Shown here: in pieces, positions 10,089 through 18,869 of the stretch
Layout: every line of letters begins with the position of its first letter
Numbering within the stretch: position 1 is the stretch's first letter
Assembly (NCBI RefSeq): GCF_900292015.1
Contig: NZ_LR130759.1
Span: 1,054,001-1,118,000 of the forward strand
Length of the DNA stretch: 64,000 nt
Reading direction: 5' to 3'
From: Mycobacterium basiliense
Lineage (GTDB): Bacteria; Actinomycetota; Actinomycetes; Mycobacteriales; Mycobacteriaceae
Notes under the pieces: generated by a model
What the model saw: the letters and a program-made list of their open reading frames with translations, nothing else
Database searches by the model: none
What the model was told of the DNA's origin: nothing
Position numbers and translations under genes: made by a program

Positions 10089-10928
10089 CTACTTCAACAG
10101 CGCGACGATCTTTTCCTCGGGGGTAACCGGTGGGGCTTGTGGGTCCACCGCGTTGGTCTTGGGCAAATGCACGTCGGGATCGGCGAACTCGCGATAGGTC
10201 TTGTCGCCACCGAGGGTGTACAGCAGGTACCCGGTCAACAACGCGCGAACGTTGCGTTGGGTCTTGCGGTCCGCCCCGGCCAGCCCCACCGCCTTTGTCA
10301 GTCGCCTGCCCTCGACCAGGCCGCCGGGCTTGGCTTTGCTGACGATACGCAGCGTGGCCGTATCCCAGGCCCGAGACAACTCGAGGGCGGTCGAGGTCAA
10401 CGTCGTGGTATCTCCGGGCGCGCTCACGATCAGGCCGGGAACCCGCAGGCCCGCGGCGGGCTGCATCGGCGGGGGAGCGGTCACCGTCGGGAACATCGCG
10501 ACCACAGCGGCCGGCTTGTTGGGCATGCCGGCCGCCGCAAATACCGCGGCCGATCCGCCGAAACCATGTCCCACCAGCCCCAGCTTGGCGGGGTGCACAC
10601 TGATATCGCCCGGCCCCAGACGCACGCCCGCCACGATGTCGAGGGCGGTGCCCAGATCGAACGCCAGGTTCAGCACGGAAGGCGCCAGCCCCCGTTGGGT
10701 ATCGGGGGCTCCGGACACGATGCCCCACGAGGCCAGATGCTCGAGCAGGCCCGAATAGCGTGCGACGCCGGTCAGCCAATCGTGACCGAAGGCGACGCCG
10801 GGCAGGTTCAGACCGGCCTCAGGGGCATACACGACTCCGGTTAACCCGGCAAAGGCCAGGTCACCACGCAAAACGCGATGAGGACCACGGCGGCGCAGGG
10901 CGGCGAACAGCTTGCGGGTGCGGGCCAC
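10089..10928 (-). CDS. Alpha/beta-hydrolase-fold protein lacking the usual nucleophile Ser (Rv3438-like)
   Basis: 279-residue protein with an alpha/beta-hydrolase outline: strand and oxyanion region GVVYAPEAG, nucleophile-elbow position LGLVGHGFGGSAAVFAAAG, and late strand PGLIVSAPGDTTT. At the elbow the motif reads G-H-G-F-G, so the expected Ser/Cys nucleophile is replaced by Gly; unless a nearby residue substitutes, it may not be a classical esterase. Position and length match Rv3438. It lies 10 bp after the Rv3437-like gene on the same strand, so both may share a transcript. Function unknown. Confidence 0.8.
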   Translation of the reverse strand: MARTRKLFAALRRRGPHRVLRGDLAFAGLTGVVYAPEAGLNLPGVAFGHDWLTGVARYSGLLEHLASWGIVSGAPDTQRGLAPSVLNLAFDLGTALDIVAGVRLGPGDISVHPAKLGLVGHGFGGSAAVFAAAGMPNKPAAVVAMFPTVTAPPPMQPAAGLRVPGLIVSAPGDTTTLTSTALELSRAWDTATLRIVSKAKPGGLVEGRRLTKAVGLAGADRKTQRNVRALLTGYLLYTLGGDKTYREFADPDVHLPKTNAVDPQAPPVTPEEKIVALLK

Positions 10929-10937
10929 CCGTCGACG

Positions 10938-11342
10938 TTAGCGGTGACTCGGGGGATGGGTCCAGTGCGTCCACGCGACGCCGTCCCAATAGCGTTGTCC
11001 GGACCCGGCCGGGTCGCGGTACCAGCCCGCCGGAGTAGACGCCATCGGCGGCTGGGCGGGGGTGGGAGCCGGCCGGGCGAGCTGGCGAGCCGCGGGAACC
11101 TCAGCGGCGGTACGTAGTCGCCGAATAGCATTGAAGTTGGAAATCAGGGCAACCCAATTGAACGCCAGGAGCGAGGTCAGGCTCCACCATCCGCCGAGCA
11201 GGTTGTGCCGTTGTGCACTGCGATACGCCGCCTCACAGTCCTGCAGCGTTCCGGTGACCGTATAGGTCTGCTGCTGCCACAACAGCACTATCCCGGTATG
11301 CCTGATCAATTTGAGGTAGAACCGGTCCCCGGAGTTCTGCAA
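10938..11342 (-). CDS. Membrane protein with C-terminal DUF2510-type motif (Rv3437-like)
   Basis: 134-residue protein in the Rv3437 position. A central hydrophobic stretch (GGWWSLTSLLAFNWVALISNF) is a probable membrane segment. The C-terminal 25 residues, PAGWYRDPAGSGQRYWDGVAWT, are the short Trp-rich motif typical of the DUF2510 family, found attached to many actinobacterial membrane proteins. Between the two lies a Pro/Ala linker. It is divergent from glmS, separated by 86 bp. Function unknown. Confidence 0.75.
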   Translation of the reverse strand: MQNSGDRFYLKLIRHTGIVLLWQQQTYTVTGTLQDCEAAYRSAQRHNLLGGWWSLTSLLAFNWVALISNFNAIRRLRTAAEVPAARQLARPAPTPAQPPMASTPAGWYRDPAGSGQRYWDGVAWTHWTHPPSHR

Positions 11343-11414
11343 CAGAGTGGGCCTTTCGCGCAGTTAAACAGGTCAACGATAGCGCCGGTCCGGGTGCCCG
11401 GCCGCCGGCTGCAC

Positions 11415-11420
11415 TACCCT
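11415..11420 (+). promoter_or_regulatory. Candidate -10 of glmS giving a leaderless mRNA
   Basis: TACCCT (TANNNT) ends 8 nt before the glmS ATG at 11429 and no Shine-Dalgarno is visible, so transcription may begin at or within 1-2 nt of the start codon. No clear -35 was found. Confidence 0.45.
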
Positions 11421-11428
11421 GGTCTGCT

Positions 11429-13306
11429 ATGTGCGGAATTGTCGGCTACGTGGGGCAGCGTCTTGCCTGCGAAGTCGTGCTGGGCGCGCTGCGCAGGATG
11501 GAATACCGCGGCTACGACTCTTCGGGGATCGCCTTGGTCGACGGTGATGGCAAGCTCACCGTGCGTCGCCGGGCCGGTCGGCTGAGCAACCTGGAGTCGG
11601 CGGTGGCCGAAATGTCGCCGGAGTCCCTGTCCGGCACCACCGGCCTGGGGCATACGCGCTGGGCCACTCATGGCCGTCCCACCGATCGCAACGCACACCC
11701 GCATCGTGACGCCGCCGGCAAGATCGCCGTGGTGCACAACGGCATCATCGAAAATTTCGCCAGCCTGCGCCAGGAGCTGGAGTTGGCCGGCGTGGAGTTT
11801 GCCAGCGACACCGATACCGAGGTCGCGGTGCACCTGGCGGCGCAGGCATATCGCCATGGCGACACGGCCGGGGATTTCGTTGCTTCGGTGCTATCCGTAC
11901 TGCGCCGGTTGGAAGGTCACTTCACCCTCGTGTTCGCCAGTGCTGATGATCCCGGCACCATCGTGGCGGCGCGCCGCTCGACGCCATTGGTGCTCGGTAT
12001 TGGCGAGGGGGAGATGTTCATCGGCTCCGATGTGGCCGCGTTCATTCCGCACACTCGACACGCCGTCGAACTCGGCCAGGATCAAGCGGTGGTCATCACG
12101 GCGGACGGCTACCGGATCTTCGGCTTCGACGGCAAGGACGACTTGCAGCCCGGACACGATTACCGGGAGTTTCACATCGACTGGGACCTCGCCGCCGCCG
12201 AAAAGGGGGGCTACGAGTACTTCATGCTCAAGGAGATCGCCGAACAGCCGGTCGCGGTCGCCGACACGCTGCTGGGGCATTTCGTGGGCAACCGGATAGT
12301 GCTCGACGAACAACGGTTGTCGGATCAGGAACTGCGCGAGATCGACAAGGTGTTCGTGGTCGCCTGCGGTACCGCGTACCACTCGGGTCTGCTCGCCAAG
12401 TACGCGATCGAGCATTGGACCCGATTGCCGGTCGAGGTGGAGCTCGCCAGCGAATTCCGGTACCGCGACCCCGTCCTGGACCGCAGCACCCTGGTGGTGG
12501 CCATCTCGCAATCCGGTGAGACCGCCGACACCTTGGAGGCGGTCCGCCACGCCAAGGAGCAGAAGGCCAAGGTGCTGGCCATCTGCAACACCAACGGATC
12601 TCAGATTCCGCGTGAGTGCGATGCGGTGCTGTATACGCGCGCCGGGCCGGAAATCGGCGTGGCCTCCACAAAAACCTTCCTGGCGCAGGTAGCGGCCAAT
12701 TACCTGCTGGGCCTGGCCCTGGCGCAGGCCCGCGGCACCAAGTACCCCGATGAGGTGGAGCGCGAGTACCGCGAGTTGGAGGCGATGCCGGATCTGGTGG
12801 CCCGAGTCATTTCTGCGATCAAGCCCGTGGCCGACCTGGCCTACCGGTTCGCGCAGTCGTCAACCGTGCTCTTCTTGGGACGTCATGTCGGCTACCCGGT
12901 TGCGCTTGAGGGCGCGCTCAAACTCAAAGAGTTGGCCTACATGCACGCCGAGGGATTCGCGGCCGGTGAACTCAAGCACGGGCCGATCGCTCTGATCGAA
13001 GACGAACTGCCGGTCATCGTCATCATGCCCTCGCCCAAGGGCTCGGCCACCTTGCACGCAAAGCTGCTGTCCAACATCCGCGAGATCCAGACCCGTGGCG
13101 CGGTCACGATTGTCATCGCCGAGGAGGGCGATGACACCGTGCGCCCCTACGCGGATCACCTGATAGAAATCCCCGCGGTATCAACACTTTTGCAGCCGCT
13201 GCTGTCAACCATCCCGCTTCAGGTGTTCGCCGCCGCGGTCGCTCAGGCTCGCGGCTACGACGTCGACAAGCCGCGCAACCTGGCTAAGTCCGTCACCGTC
13301 GAATAG
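11429..13306 (+). CDS. glmS: Glutamine-fructose-6-phosphate aminotransferase (isomerising)
   Basis: First enzyme of hexosamine synthesis, making glucosamine-6-phosphate from fructose-6-phosphate and glutamine; GlmM uses the product. 625 residues with the class II glutaminase domain at the N terminus (MCGIVGYVG, catalytic Cys2; GHTRWATHG; HNGIIEN) and two SIS sugar-isomerase domains (CGTAYHSGLLAKY, ISQSGETADTLEA, ASTKTFLAQ, LKLKELAYMHAEGF, ELKHGPIALI). It ends DKPRNLAKSVTVE, the conserved C-terminal tail. The start is fixed by the requirement for Cys at position 2. No ribozyme-type leader was seen; the upstream gap is only 86 bp. Confidence 0.97.
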   Translation: MCGIVGYVGQRLACEVVLGALRRMEYRGYDSSGIALVDGDGKLTVRRRAGRLSNLESAVAEMSPESLSGTTGLGHTRWATHGRPTDRNAHPHRDAAGKIAVVHNGIIENFASLRQELELAGVEFASDTDTEVAVHLAAQAYRHGDTAGDFVASVLSVLRRLEGHFTLVFASADDPGTIVAARRSTPLVLGIGEGEMFIGSDVAAFIPHTRHAVELGQDQAVVITADGYRIFGFDGKDDLQPGHDYREFHIDWDLAAAEKGGYEYFMLKEIAEQPVAVADTLLGHFVGNRIVLDEQRLSDQELREIDKVFVVACGTAYHSGLLAKYAIEHWTRLPVEVELASEFRYRDPVLDRSTLVVAISQSGETADTLEAVRHAKEQKAKVLAICNTNGSQIPRECDAVLYTRAGPEIGVASTKTFLAQVAANYLLGLALAQARGTKYPDEVEREYRELEAMPDLVARVISAIKPVADLAYRFAQSSTVLFLGRHVGYPVALEGALKLKELAYMHAEGFAAGELKHGPIALIEDELPVIVIMPSPKGSATLHAKLLSNIREIQTRGAVTIVIAEEGDDTVRPYADHLIEIPAVSTLLQPLLSTIPLQVFAAAVAQARGYDVDKPRNLAKSVTVE

Positions 13307-13408
13307 GCCGGCCGATTGGGGTGTATGGCCCGCCTCATCCGTTGATTTCAGCTACATTGCCCGGTAGTGGCTGGGGGCAGCCGTGTTTCCGATGGTTGGG
13401 GGGCAAGC

Positions 13409-14245
13409 ATGCCGAAGCCGGTGGTGAAAGTCGGCATTGCGGTTTTCATCGTATTTTTCGCGGTGGCATACGTCGCTTCGGTTGTGCTGTATGCGCACAG
13501 CGGTGCCGCCCACTCGCAGAGTGAAGGCCCGACTGAGGGCGACACGACGACGGTCACGATGAACGTCGAAGAAATTCAGACGAACTACACCGTGCTCGTC
13601 GCCAACCTGACCGTCATACCCGCAACGGCGTTGCTGGATCCGCGAGACCATCACCTCAACGAAGACGTGACTCTCCGCGTCAGATCTGTAGCGACCCCAA
13701 TCCGCCGGACGTGGACCAAGGGGATGCTTCCGGGTACCTTCCCGGTACCGCTGACCCTGGCAGGTCAGATCAATCGTTGGCCCTTTGATCATTACCGTTC
13801 GGGGCCGATTGAGGTGGAACTGTTCCACGGCGCAGAAACCGCACCCGAACGTGTGCCGGTGACGTTCGTCAACCATCTGTCTGGTTGGGATGTCGACGTC
13901 AGCGGGTCCAACGGGCACGGTGGATACCGAGTGAAATTGGAGCGGTCGTCAAGCTCGGCGGCCTTCGGGATTGTCATCCTCGGCGTACTGGTCGCCATTG
14001 CCGCCCTGGGCGTTTTCGTTGCGGTCCAGACGGTGCGTGATCGACGAAAGTTTCAGCCGCCGATGACGACGTGGTACGCGGCGATGCTCTTTGCGGTGGT
14101 ACCTCTGCGGAACGCACTTCCCGGCGCGCCGCCCTTCGGTGGCTGGATCGATATCACCATCGTCGTCTGGGTGATCGTGGTGTTGGTGATCTCGATGATG
14201 CTCTACATCTCCTGCTGGTGGCGGCATCTCTCACCTGAGGGGTGA
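13409..14245 (+). CDS. Membrane protein, DUF4436-like, copy 1 (Rv3435c position)
   Basis: 278-residue protein with one N-terminal membrane segment (residues 9-28), an extracytoplasmic domain of about 160 residues (EGDTTTVTMNVEEIQ, TWTKGMLPGTFPVPL, WPFDHYRSGPIEVELF) and three C-terminal membrane segments (AFGIVILGVLVAIAALGVFV; TWYAAMLFAVVPLRNALPG; DITIVVWVIVVLVISMMLYI). ATG at 13409 is preferred: a G-rich tract (GGTTGGGGGG) precedes it at good distance. The GTG at 13367 would add 14 residues. It is followed by a close paralog. Function unknown. Confidence 0.82.
   Translation: MPKPVVKVGIAVFIVFFAVAYVASVVLYAHSGAAHSQSEGPTEGDTTTVTMNVEEIQTNYTVLVANLTVIPATALLDPRDHHLNEDVTLRVRSVATPIRRTWTKGMLPGTFPVPLTLAGQINRWPFDHYRSGPIEVELFHGAETAPERVPVTFVNHLSGWDVDVSGSNGHGGYRVKLERSSSSAAFGIVILGVLVAIAALGVFVAVQTVRDRRKFQPPMTTWYAAMLFAVVPLRNALPGAPPFGGWIDITIVVWVIVVLVISMMLYISCWWRHLSPEG
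14045..14103 (+). repeat. 59-bp exact repeat, copy 1 (partner at 15008-15066)
   Basis: Identical 59-bp stretch in both DUF4436-like paralogs, encoding the RKFQPPMTTWYAAMLFAVV segment. Homology beyond it is much lower except a second conserved block for the last membrane helix, so local gene conversion is plausible. Confidence 0.85.
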
Positions 14246-14290
14246 GGCAGCGCTCGGGGCGAGCGTGGTTGGTGTTGCGGTACACGGCTT

Positions 14291-15220
14291 TTGCTCGCAT
14301 ATTGTGCCTCCGACGGGTTCTTTCGACCGTACAATCACGGTGGGCTGAAATCGTGCCCGGGCAACCAGGGAGGAATTCTGAAATTCGGTATCGCTGGCCT
14401 GGCGCTGTTCATCGCGGTCTATGCCGGCTCGACCGTGGTGTATGGCAGCGCCGGTAGGGGCCCGCATAACGTGACTGAGGGCCGGCCAACGGCGGACGGC
14501 ACAACGGTGGCCATCAATCTAGAAGACGTGCAACAGAGCAACACCGTGCTGCTCACCAATCTCGCCTTGTCGCCTGGGCCGCAGCTGGTGGACCCGGCCA
14601 CCCATGGTCTGACCGAAGACCTCAGTGTGGTGGTCACTTCGGCGGTGACGCCCACCAAGCGCACCTGGTCGAAAGGCATGCTGCCGGGTACGTTTCCCGT
14701 GCCACTGATGCTGGCCGGCAATGTCGCTGACTGGCCACTCGACCACTACCGTTCGGGGCCGATCACCGTCGAAATCTTCCGCGGCGATGCTCGAATACCC
14801 GAACGCGCGACGGTGACCTTTGCCGACCATCTTCCCGGCTGGCAGGTCGATATTCCGGTTGCCAGCGGCGCCGAGGGCGTGGCGCCCTACCACGTGCAGT
14901 TGCGGCGCTCGCCAGGCACCGCGGCGTTCGCCCTTGTCATCGTCGGCGTTTTGGTCGCCCTTGCCGGAATGGGGCTCTTCGTTGCGGTTGAGACAGCCCG
15001 GGACCGTCGAAAGTTTCAGCCGCCGATGACGACGTGGTACGCGGCGATGCTCTTTGCGGTGGTACCGCTGCGAAACGCGCTGCCTAACGCGCCACCATTC
15101 GGTGCCTGGATCGATATCAGGGTCGTGCTTTGGGTGATCGTGGTGTTGGTGATCTCAATGATGCTCTACGTCTCTTGCTGGTGGCGGCACACGAGACCCG
15201 ACCCGGACGAAGCGACCTGA
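14291..15220 (+). CDS. Membrane protein, DUF4436-like, copy 2 (start uncertain)
   Basis: Tandem paralog of the preceding gene with the same layout: N-terminal membrane segment, domain with TWSKGMLPGTFPVPL and WPLDHYRSGPITVEIF, then three membrane segments including TTWYAAMLFAVVPLRNALP. A 59-bp stretch is identical in both copies. The start is unclear. The only standard in-frame start is TTG at 14291, which adds 29 residues unlike copy 1; the alignment to copy 1 suggests translation really begins near 14378 at a CTG, where GGGAGGA sits immediately upstream but only a few bases away. So the N terminus may have lost its ATG, or a non-standard start is used. I recall only one such gene in M. tuberculosis. 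Confidence 0.7.
   Translation: MLAYCASDGFFRPYNHGGLKSCPGNQGGILKFGIAGLALFIAVYAGSTVVYGSAGRGPHNVTEGRPTADGTTVAINLEDVQQSNTVLLTNLALSPGPQLVDPATHGLTEDLSVVVTSAVTPTKRTWSKGMLPGTFPVPLMLAGNVADWPLDHYRSGPITVEIFRGDARIPERATVTFADHLPGWQVDIPVASGAEGVAPYHVQLRRSPGTAAFALVIVGVLVALAGMGLFVAVETARDRRKFQPPMTTWYAAMLFAVVPLRNALPNAPPFGAWIDIRVVLWVIVVLVISMMLYVSCWWRHTRPDPDEAT
15008..15066 (+). repeat. 59-bp exact repeat, copy 2 (partner at 14045-14103)
   Basis: Second copy of the exact repeat, in the same reading phase of the second paralog, 963 bp downstream of the first. Confidence 0.85.
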
Positions 15221-15271
15221 GAGGCACACCGAACCTGTACGGCACCCGTCTCGCGTGCAAAGGTTGACGTC

Positions 15272-15985
15272 GTGGCGGATGCATCGGCATTGACGCGACT
15301 GCGAAGCATGGGCCTCGCGGTGTGGCATTTCGTTACCAGCGCGCCGCTGACATACACCTGGCTGCTTGCATTGACTATCACGACCATCATTCAGAACAGC
15401 CTCACCGGTCGCCAACTGCACATGGTGCTGCTGCACCGGTCCACCAATATCATGCATCTGGGTCGGGATCCGCTGGAAGTACTGTTTTCCAGCCTGCTGT
15501 GGATCGACGGCCGGAACCTGGAACCGTACCTGTTGCTGTTTACCCTGTTTCTTGCGCCGGCCGAGCGGTGGCTTGGCCAGTTGCGTTGGCTCACTGTGGG
15601 ATTGACAGCGCACATCGGTGCCACCTACCTCAGTGAGGGCATGCTCTACTTCGCTATTCAAACGCGCGATGCGGCCGAAAGAATGGTCCAGTCCCGCGAC
15701 ATCGGGGTTAGCTATTTCCTGGTCGGCGTGATGGGTGTGCTGACCTACCACATCGCCAAGCCGTGGCGGTGGGGCTATCTGGGCGCGCTACTGGTTATCT
15801 TTGGATTCCCGCTGATCACCATGGACAAGACCGAGCTCGACTTCACCGCGATCGGTCATTTCACGGCGATCCTCATTGGCCTTGCCTTCTATCGGATGGC
15901 CAAGGAACGCGCGCGCCCGGTCTGGAATCCGGCCAAGGTCAAGGAGATTTTCCGCAAGCGGCGATCCCGGGAGGCACCGGCCTGA
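15272..15985 (+). CDS. Polytopic membrane protein (Rv3434c-like)
   Basis: 237-residue protein with about six hydrophobic segments: TYTWLLALTITTIIQ, DPLEVLFSSLLWI, LEPYLLLFTLFLAPAERWLG, LRWLTVGLTAHIGATYLSEG, VSYFLVGVMGVLTYHIAK, WGYLGALLVIFGFPLI and FTAILIGLAFYRMA, then a basic tail (FRKRRSREAP). The outline recalls rhomboid-like membrane proteins, but I see no G-X-S-G/His catalytic pair, so a protease role is not supported. Position and length match Rv3434c. GTG start at 15272 is 51 bp after the previous gene. Function unknown. Confidence 0.8.
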   Translation: MADASALTRLRSMGLAVWHFVTSAPLTYTWLLALTITTIIQNSLTGRQLHMVLLHRSTNIMHLGRDPLEVLFSSLLWIDGRNLEPYLLLFTLFLAPAERWLGQLRWLTVGLTAHIGATYLSEGMLYFAIQTRDAAERMVQSRDIGVSYFLVGVMGVLTYHIAKPWRWGYLGALLVIFGFPLITMDKTELDFTAIGHFTAILIGLAFYRMAKERARPVWNPAKVKEIFRKRRSREAPA

Positions 15986-16016
15986 ACCGGCGGTGAACAT
16001 GGAATGCTGACAACTG

Positions 16017-17438
16017 ATGCGGCATTACTACTCTGCAGACGAGATCCGCGACGCCGAAGCGCCGCTGTTGTCGAGTCTGCCTGACGGTGCACTGATGAGG
16101 CGGGCGGCGTTCGGGCTGGCCACCGCAATCATCGGGGAGTTGCAGGCACGCACCGGTGCAGTGGCCGGACGCCGGGTGTGCGCGGTCGTCGGATCGGGCG
16201 ACAACGGTGGTGACGCGCTGTGGGCGGCGACCTTTCTGCGTCGCCGCGGCGTGGCCGCGGACGCGGTGCTGCTCAACCCCGAGCGAACCCACCCTAAGGC
16301 GCTCGCGGCGTTCGTCAGTGCCGGTGGACGTGTCATCGAGAGCGTGTCACCCACAACCGATTTCGTCATCGACGGGGTGGTGGGTATCTCCGGCTCGGGG
16401 CCGCTGCGACCGGCCGCCGCCGAGGTGTTCGACGCCGTGAATGCCGCCGGGATACCGGTGGTCGCGGTGGATATCCCCAGCGGCGTCGACGTGGCGACCG
16501 GGGCGATCACCGGCCCCGCGGTGCACGCCGCGGTGACGGTCACCTTCGGCGGGCTCAAACCCGTACACGGGTTGGCTGACTGCGGGCGGGTCGTGCTGGT
16601 TGACATCGGTCTCGACCTGCCCGATACAGACACGCTGGGCATCGACGCGGCCGATGCCGCGGCGCGCTGGCCGATGCCTGGACCCGACGACGACAAGTAC
16701 ACCCAGGGCGTCACCGGCGTGCTGGCTGGGTCGTCAATCTATCCCGGTGCGGCAGTGCTTTGCACGGGTGCCGCGGTCGCGGCGACGTCCGGCATGGTCC
16801 GCTATGCGGGCAGCGCGCACGCCGAAGTGCTGTCGAGCTGGCCCGAGGTGATCGCGTCGCCCACCGCGGCGGCGGCCGGCCGGGTACAGGCCTGGGTGGT
16901 TGGGCCGGGACTGGGCACCGACGACACGGGAGCCGCCGCCTTGTGGTTTGCGCTGGAAACCGATCTTCCGGTACTCGTCGACGCCGATGGGTTGACGATG
17001 CTGGCGGCGCACCCCGAGCTGGTGGTCAATCGCGACGCGCCGACGGTGTTGACACCGCACGCGGGTGAATTCGCCCGGCTGGGGGGTTCTGGCCCGGGGG
17101 ACGACCGCGTCGGTGCCTGCCGAAAGCTCGCCGATGCGTTCGGCGCCACCGTGCTGCTCAAGGGCCATGTCACCGTGATCGCCGACCCGGAAGGCAAGGT
17201 CTATCTGAGCCCGGCCGGGCAGTCATGGGCGGCGACCGCCGGATCCGGCGACGTGCTGTCCGGGATGATCGGGGCGCTGCTGGCGGCCGGGCTTCCGGCC
17301 GCCGAGGCGGCCGCGGTCGCCGCGTTTGTCCATGCTCGAGCGGCCGCAATGGCGGCCGCCGATCCTGGCCCTGGCGGCGTGCCGACGTCCGCGTCACGAA
17401 TCCTGCACCACATCCGGGCCGCCATAGCTGCTCTATAG
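16017..17438 (+). CDS. nnr: Bifunctional NAD(P)H-hydrate epimerase / ADP-dependent dehydratase
   Basis: Repairs hydrated NADH and NADPH, which form spontaneously or through GAPDH. The N-terminal half (residues 1-215) is the YjeF_N epimerase fold, with VVGSGDNGGDALWAATFL and VAVDIPSGVD. The C-terminal half is the ribokinase-like dehydratase with VVGPGLG, VDADGLT, LTPHAGEFARL and the nucleotide-site motif TAGSGDVLSGMIGALLA. 473 residues is the normal length for the fused enzyme (Rv3433c). ATG at 16017 lacks a clear Shine-Dalgarno. Confidence 0.93.
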   Translation: MRHYYSADEIRDAEAPLLSSLPDGALMRRAAFGLATAIIGELQARTGAVAGRRVCAVVGSGDNGGDALWAATFLRRRGVAADAVLLNPERTHPKALAAFVSAGGRVIESVSPTTDFVIDGVVGISGSGPLRPAAAEVFDAVNAAGIPVVAVDIPSGVDVATGAITGPAVHAAVTVTFGGLKPVHGLADCGRVVLVDIGLDLPDTDTLGIDAADAAARWPMPGPDDDKYTQGVTGVLAGSSIYPGAAVLCTGAAVAATSGMVRYAGSAHAEVLSSWPEVIASPTAAAAGRVQAWVVGPGLGTDDTGAAALWFALETDLPVLVDADGLTMLAAHPELVVNRDAPTVLTPHAGEFARLGGSGPGDDRVGACRKLADAFGATVLLKGHVTVIADPEGKVYLSPAGQSWAATAGSGDVLSGMIGALLAAGLPAAEAAAVAAFVHARAAAMAAADPGPGGVPTSASRILHHIRAAIAAL

Positions 17439-17483
17439 AACACAGCGCAGCCGAAATCCTGTCAGCCAACGAAAGGATCCGCA

Positions 17484-18869
17484 GTGTCCCGCAGCCACCC
17501 GTCCGTGCCCGCGCACTCGATCGCTCCGGCTTACACCGGCCGAATGTTCACCGCTCCGATACCGGCGCTGCGGCTGCCCGAGGAGTCGATGGATCCCGAG
17601 GCCGCTTACCGCTTCATCCACGACGAGCTGATGCTCGACGGTAGTTCCCGGCTGAATCTGGCGACCTTCGTCACCACCTGGATGGATCCCCAGGCCGGCA
17701 GGTTGATGGCCGAAACGTTCGACAAGAACATGATTGACAAGGACGAGTACCCCGCGACCGCGGCCATCGAGAACCGTTGTGTGGCCATGGTCGCCGACCT
17801 GTTCCACGCCGAGGGGCTGCGGGACGACGATCCATCCAGTGCTACCGGGGTGTCCACGATCGGCTCCAGCGAGGCGGTCATGCTGGGCGGCCTGGCCCTG
17901 AAGTGGCGTTGGCGGCAGCAGGTTGGAAAAGACTGGCAAGGTCGCACACCGAACCTGGTGATGGGGTCCAACGTCCAGGTCGTCTGGGAGAAGTTCTGCC
18001 GCTATTTCGACGTCGAACCCCGCTACCTGCCGATGGAGAAGGGCCGCTACGTCATCACACCCGAACAGGTTGTCGACGCCGTCGATGAGAACACCATCGG
18101 AGTGGTGGCGATCCTGGGCACCACCTACACCGGTGAATTGGAACCGGTCGCCGAGATCTGTGCGGCGTTGGACAAATTGGCGGCAACAGGCGGTGTTGAC
18201 ATTCCCGTGCACGTCGATGCCGCCAGCGGAGGCTTTGTGGTGCCCTTCCTGCACCCGGATCTCAAATGGGATTTCCGGTTGCCGCGGGTGGTGTCGATCA
18301 ACGTCAGCGGCCACAAATACGGGTTGACCTATCCCGGCGTCGGGTTCGTTGTGTGGCGCGGCCCCGAATATTTGCCCGAGGACCTGGTCTTCCGGGTCAA
18401 CTACCTGGGCGGCGACATGCCGACGTTCACGTTGAACTTCTCTCGCCCGGGCAACCAGGTGGTCGGCCAGTACTATAACTTCCTGCGGCTGGGCCGGGAA
18501 GGGTATATCAAGGTCATGCAGGCGCTATCGGAGACCGCACGGTGGTTGGGTGAGCAGCTACGCAAAGTCGACCATTGCGAACTGATCTCGGATGGTTCGG
18601 CGATTCCGGTGATCGCCTTCCAACTGGCCGGCGACCGTGGCTATACCGAGTTCGACGTCTCCCACGAGCTGAGAACCTTCGGTTGGCAGGTGCCGGCCTA
18701 CACCATGCCGGATAGCGCCACCGACGTTTCGGTCCTGCGCATTGTGGTCCGCGAAGGACTGTCCGCCGACCTGGCCAGGGCGCTGCACGACGATGTCGTC
18801 ACCACCTTGGCCACGCTGGATAAGCTCAAGCCCGGTGGGCACTACGGCGGACAGCACTTCGCGCACTAG
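17484..18869 (+). CDS. gadB: Glutamate decarboxylase
   Basis: PLP enzyme converting glutamate to GABA and CO2, consuming a proton; linked to acid tolerance and the GABA shunt in other bacteria. 461 residues. PLP ligands are visible: VDAASGGFVVPF (Asp pairing with the pyridine nitrogen) and SGHKYGLTYPGVGF with the Schiff-base Lys at residue 278. TIGSSEAVMLGGLALKW forms the phosphate-binding region. GTG at 17484 is preceded by GAAAGGA. No regulator is adjacent. It is followed by 330 bp without a gene and then alr; in M. tuberculosis, as I recall, a PPE/IS block lies between these two. Confidence 0.95.
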   Translation: MSRSHPSVPAHSIAPAYTGRMFTAPIPALRLPEESMDPEAAYRFIHDELMLDGSSRLNLATFVTTWMDPQAGRLMAETFDKNMIDKDEYPATAAIENRCVAMVADLFHAEGLRDDDPSSATGVSTIGSSEAVMLGGLALKWRWRQQVGKDWQGRTPNLVMGSNVQVVWEKFCRYFDVEPRYLPMEKGRYVITPEQVVDAVDENTIGVVAILGTTYTGELEPVAEICAALDKLAATGGVDIPVHVDAASGGFVVPFLHPDLKWDFRLPRVVSINVSGHKYGLTYPGVGFVVWRGPEYLPEDLVFRVNYLGGDMPTFTLNFSRPGNQVVGQYYNFLRLGREGYIKVMQALSETARWLGEQLRKVDHCELISDGSAIPVIAFQLAGDRGYTEFDVSHELRTFGWQVPAYTMPDSATDVSVLRIVVREGLSADLARALHDDVVTTLATLDKLKPGGHYGGQHFAH

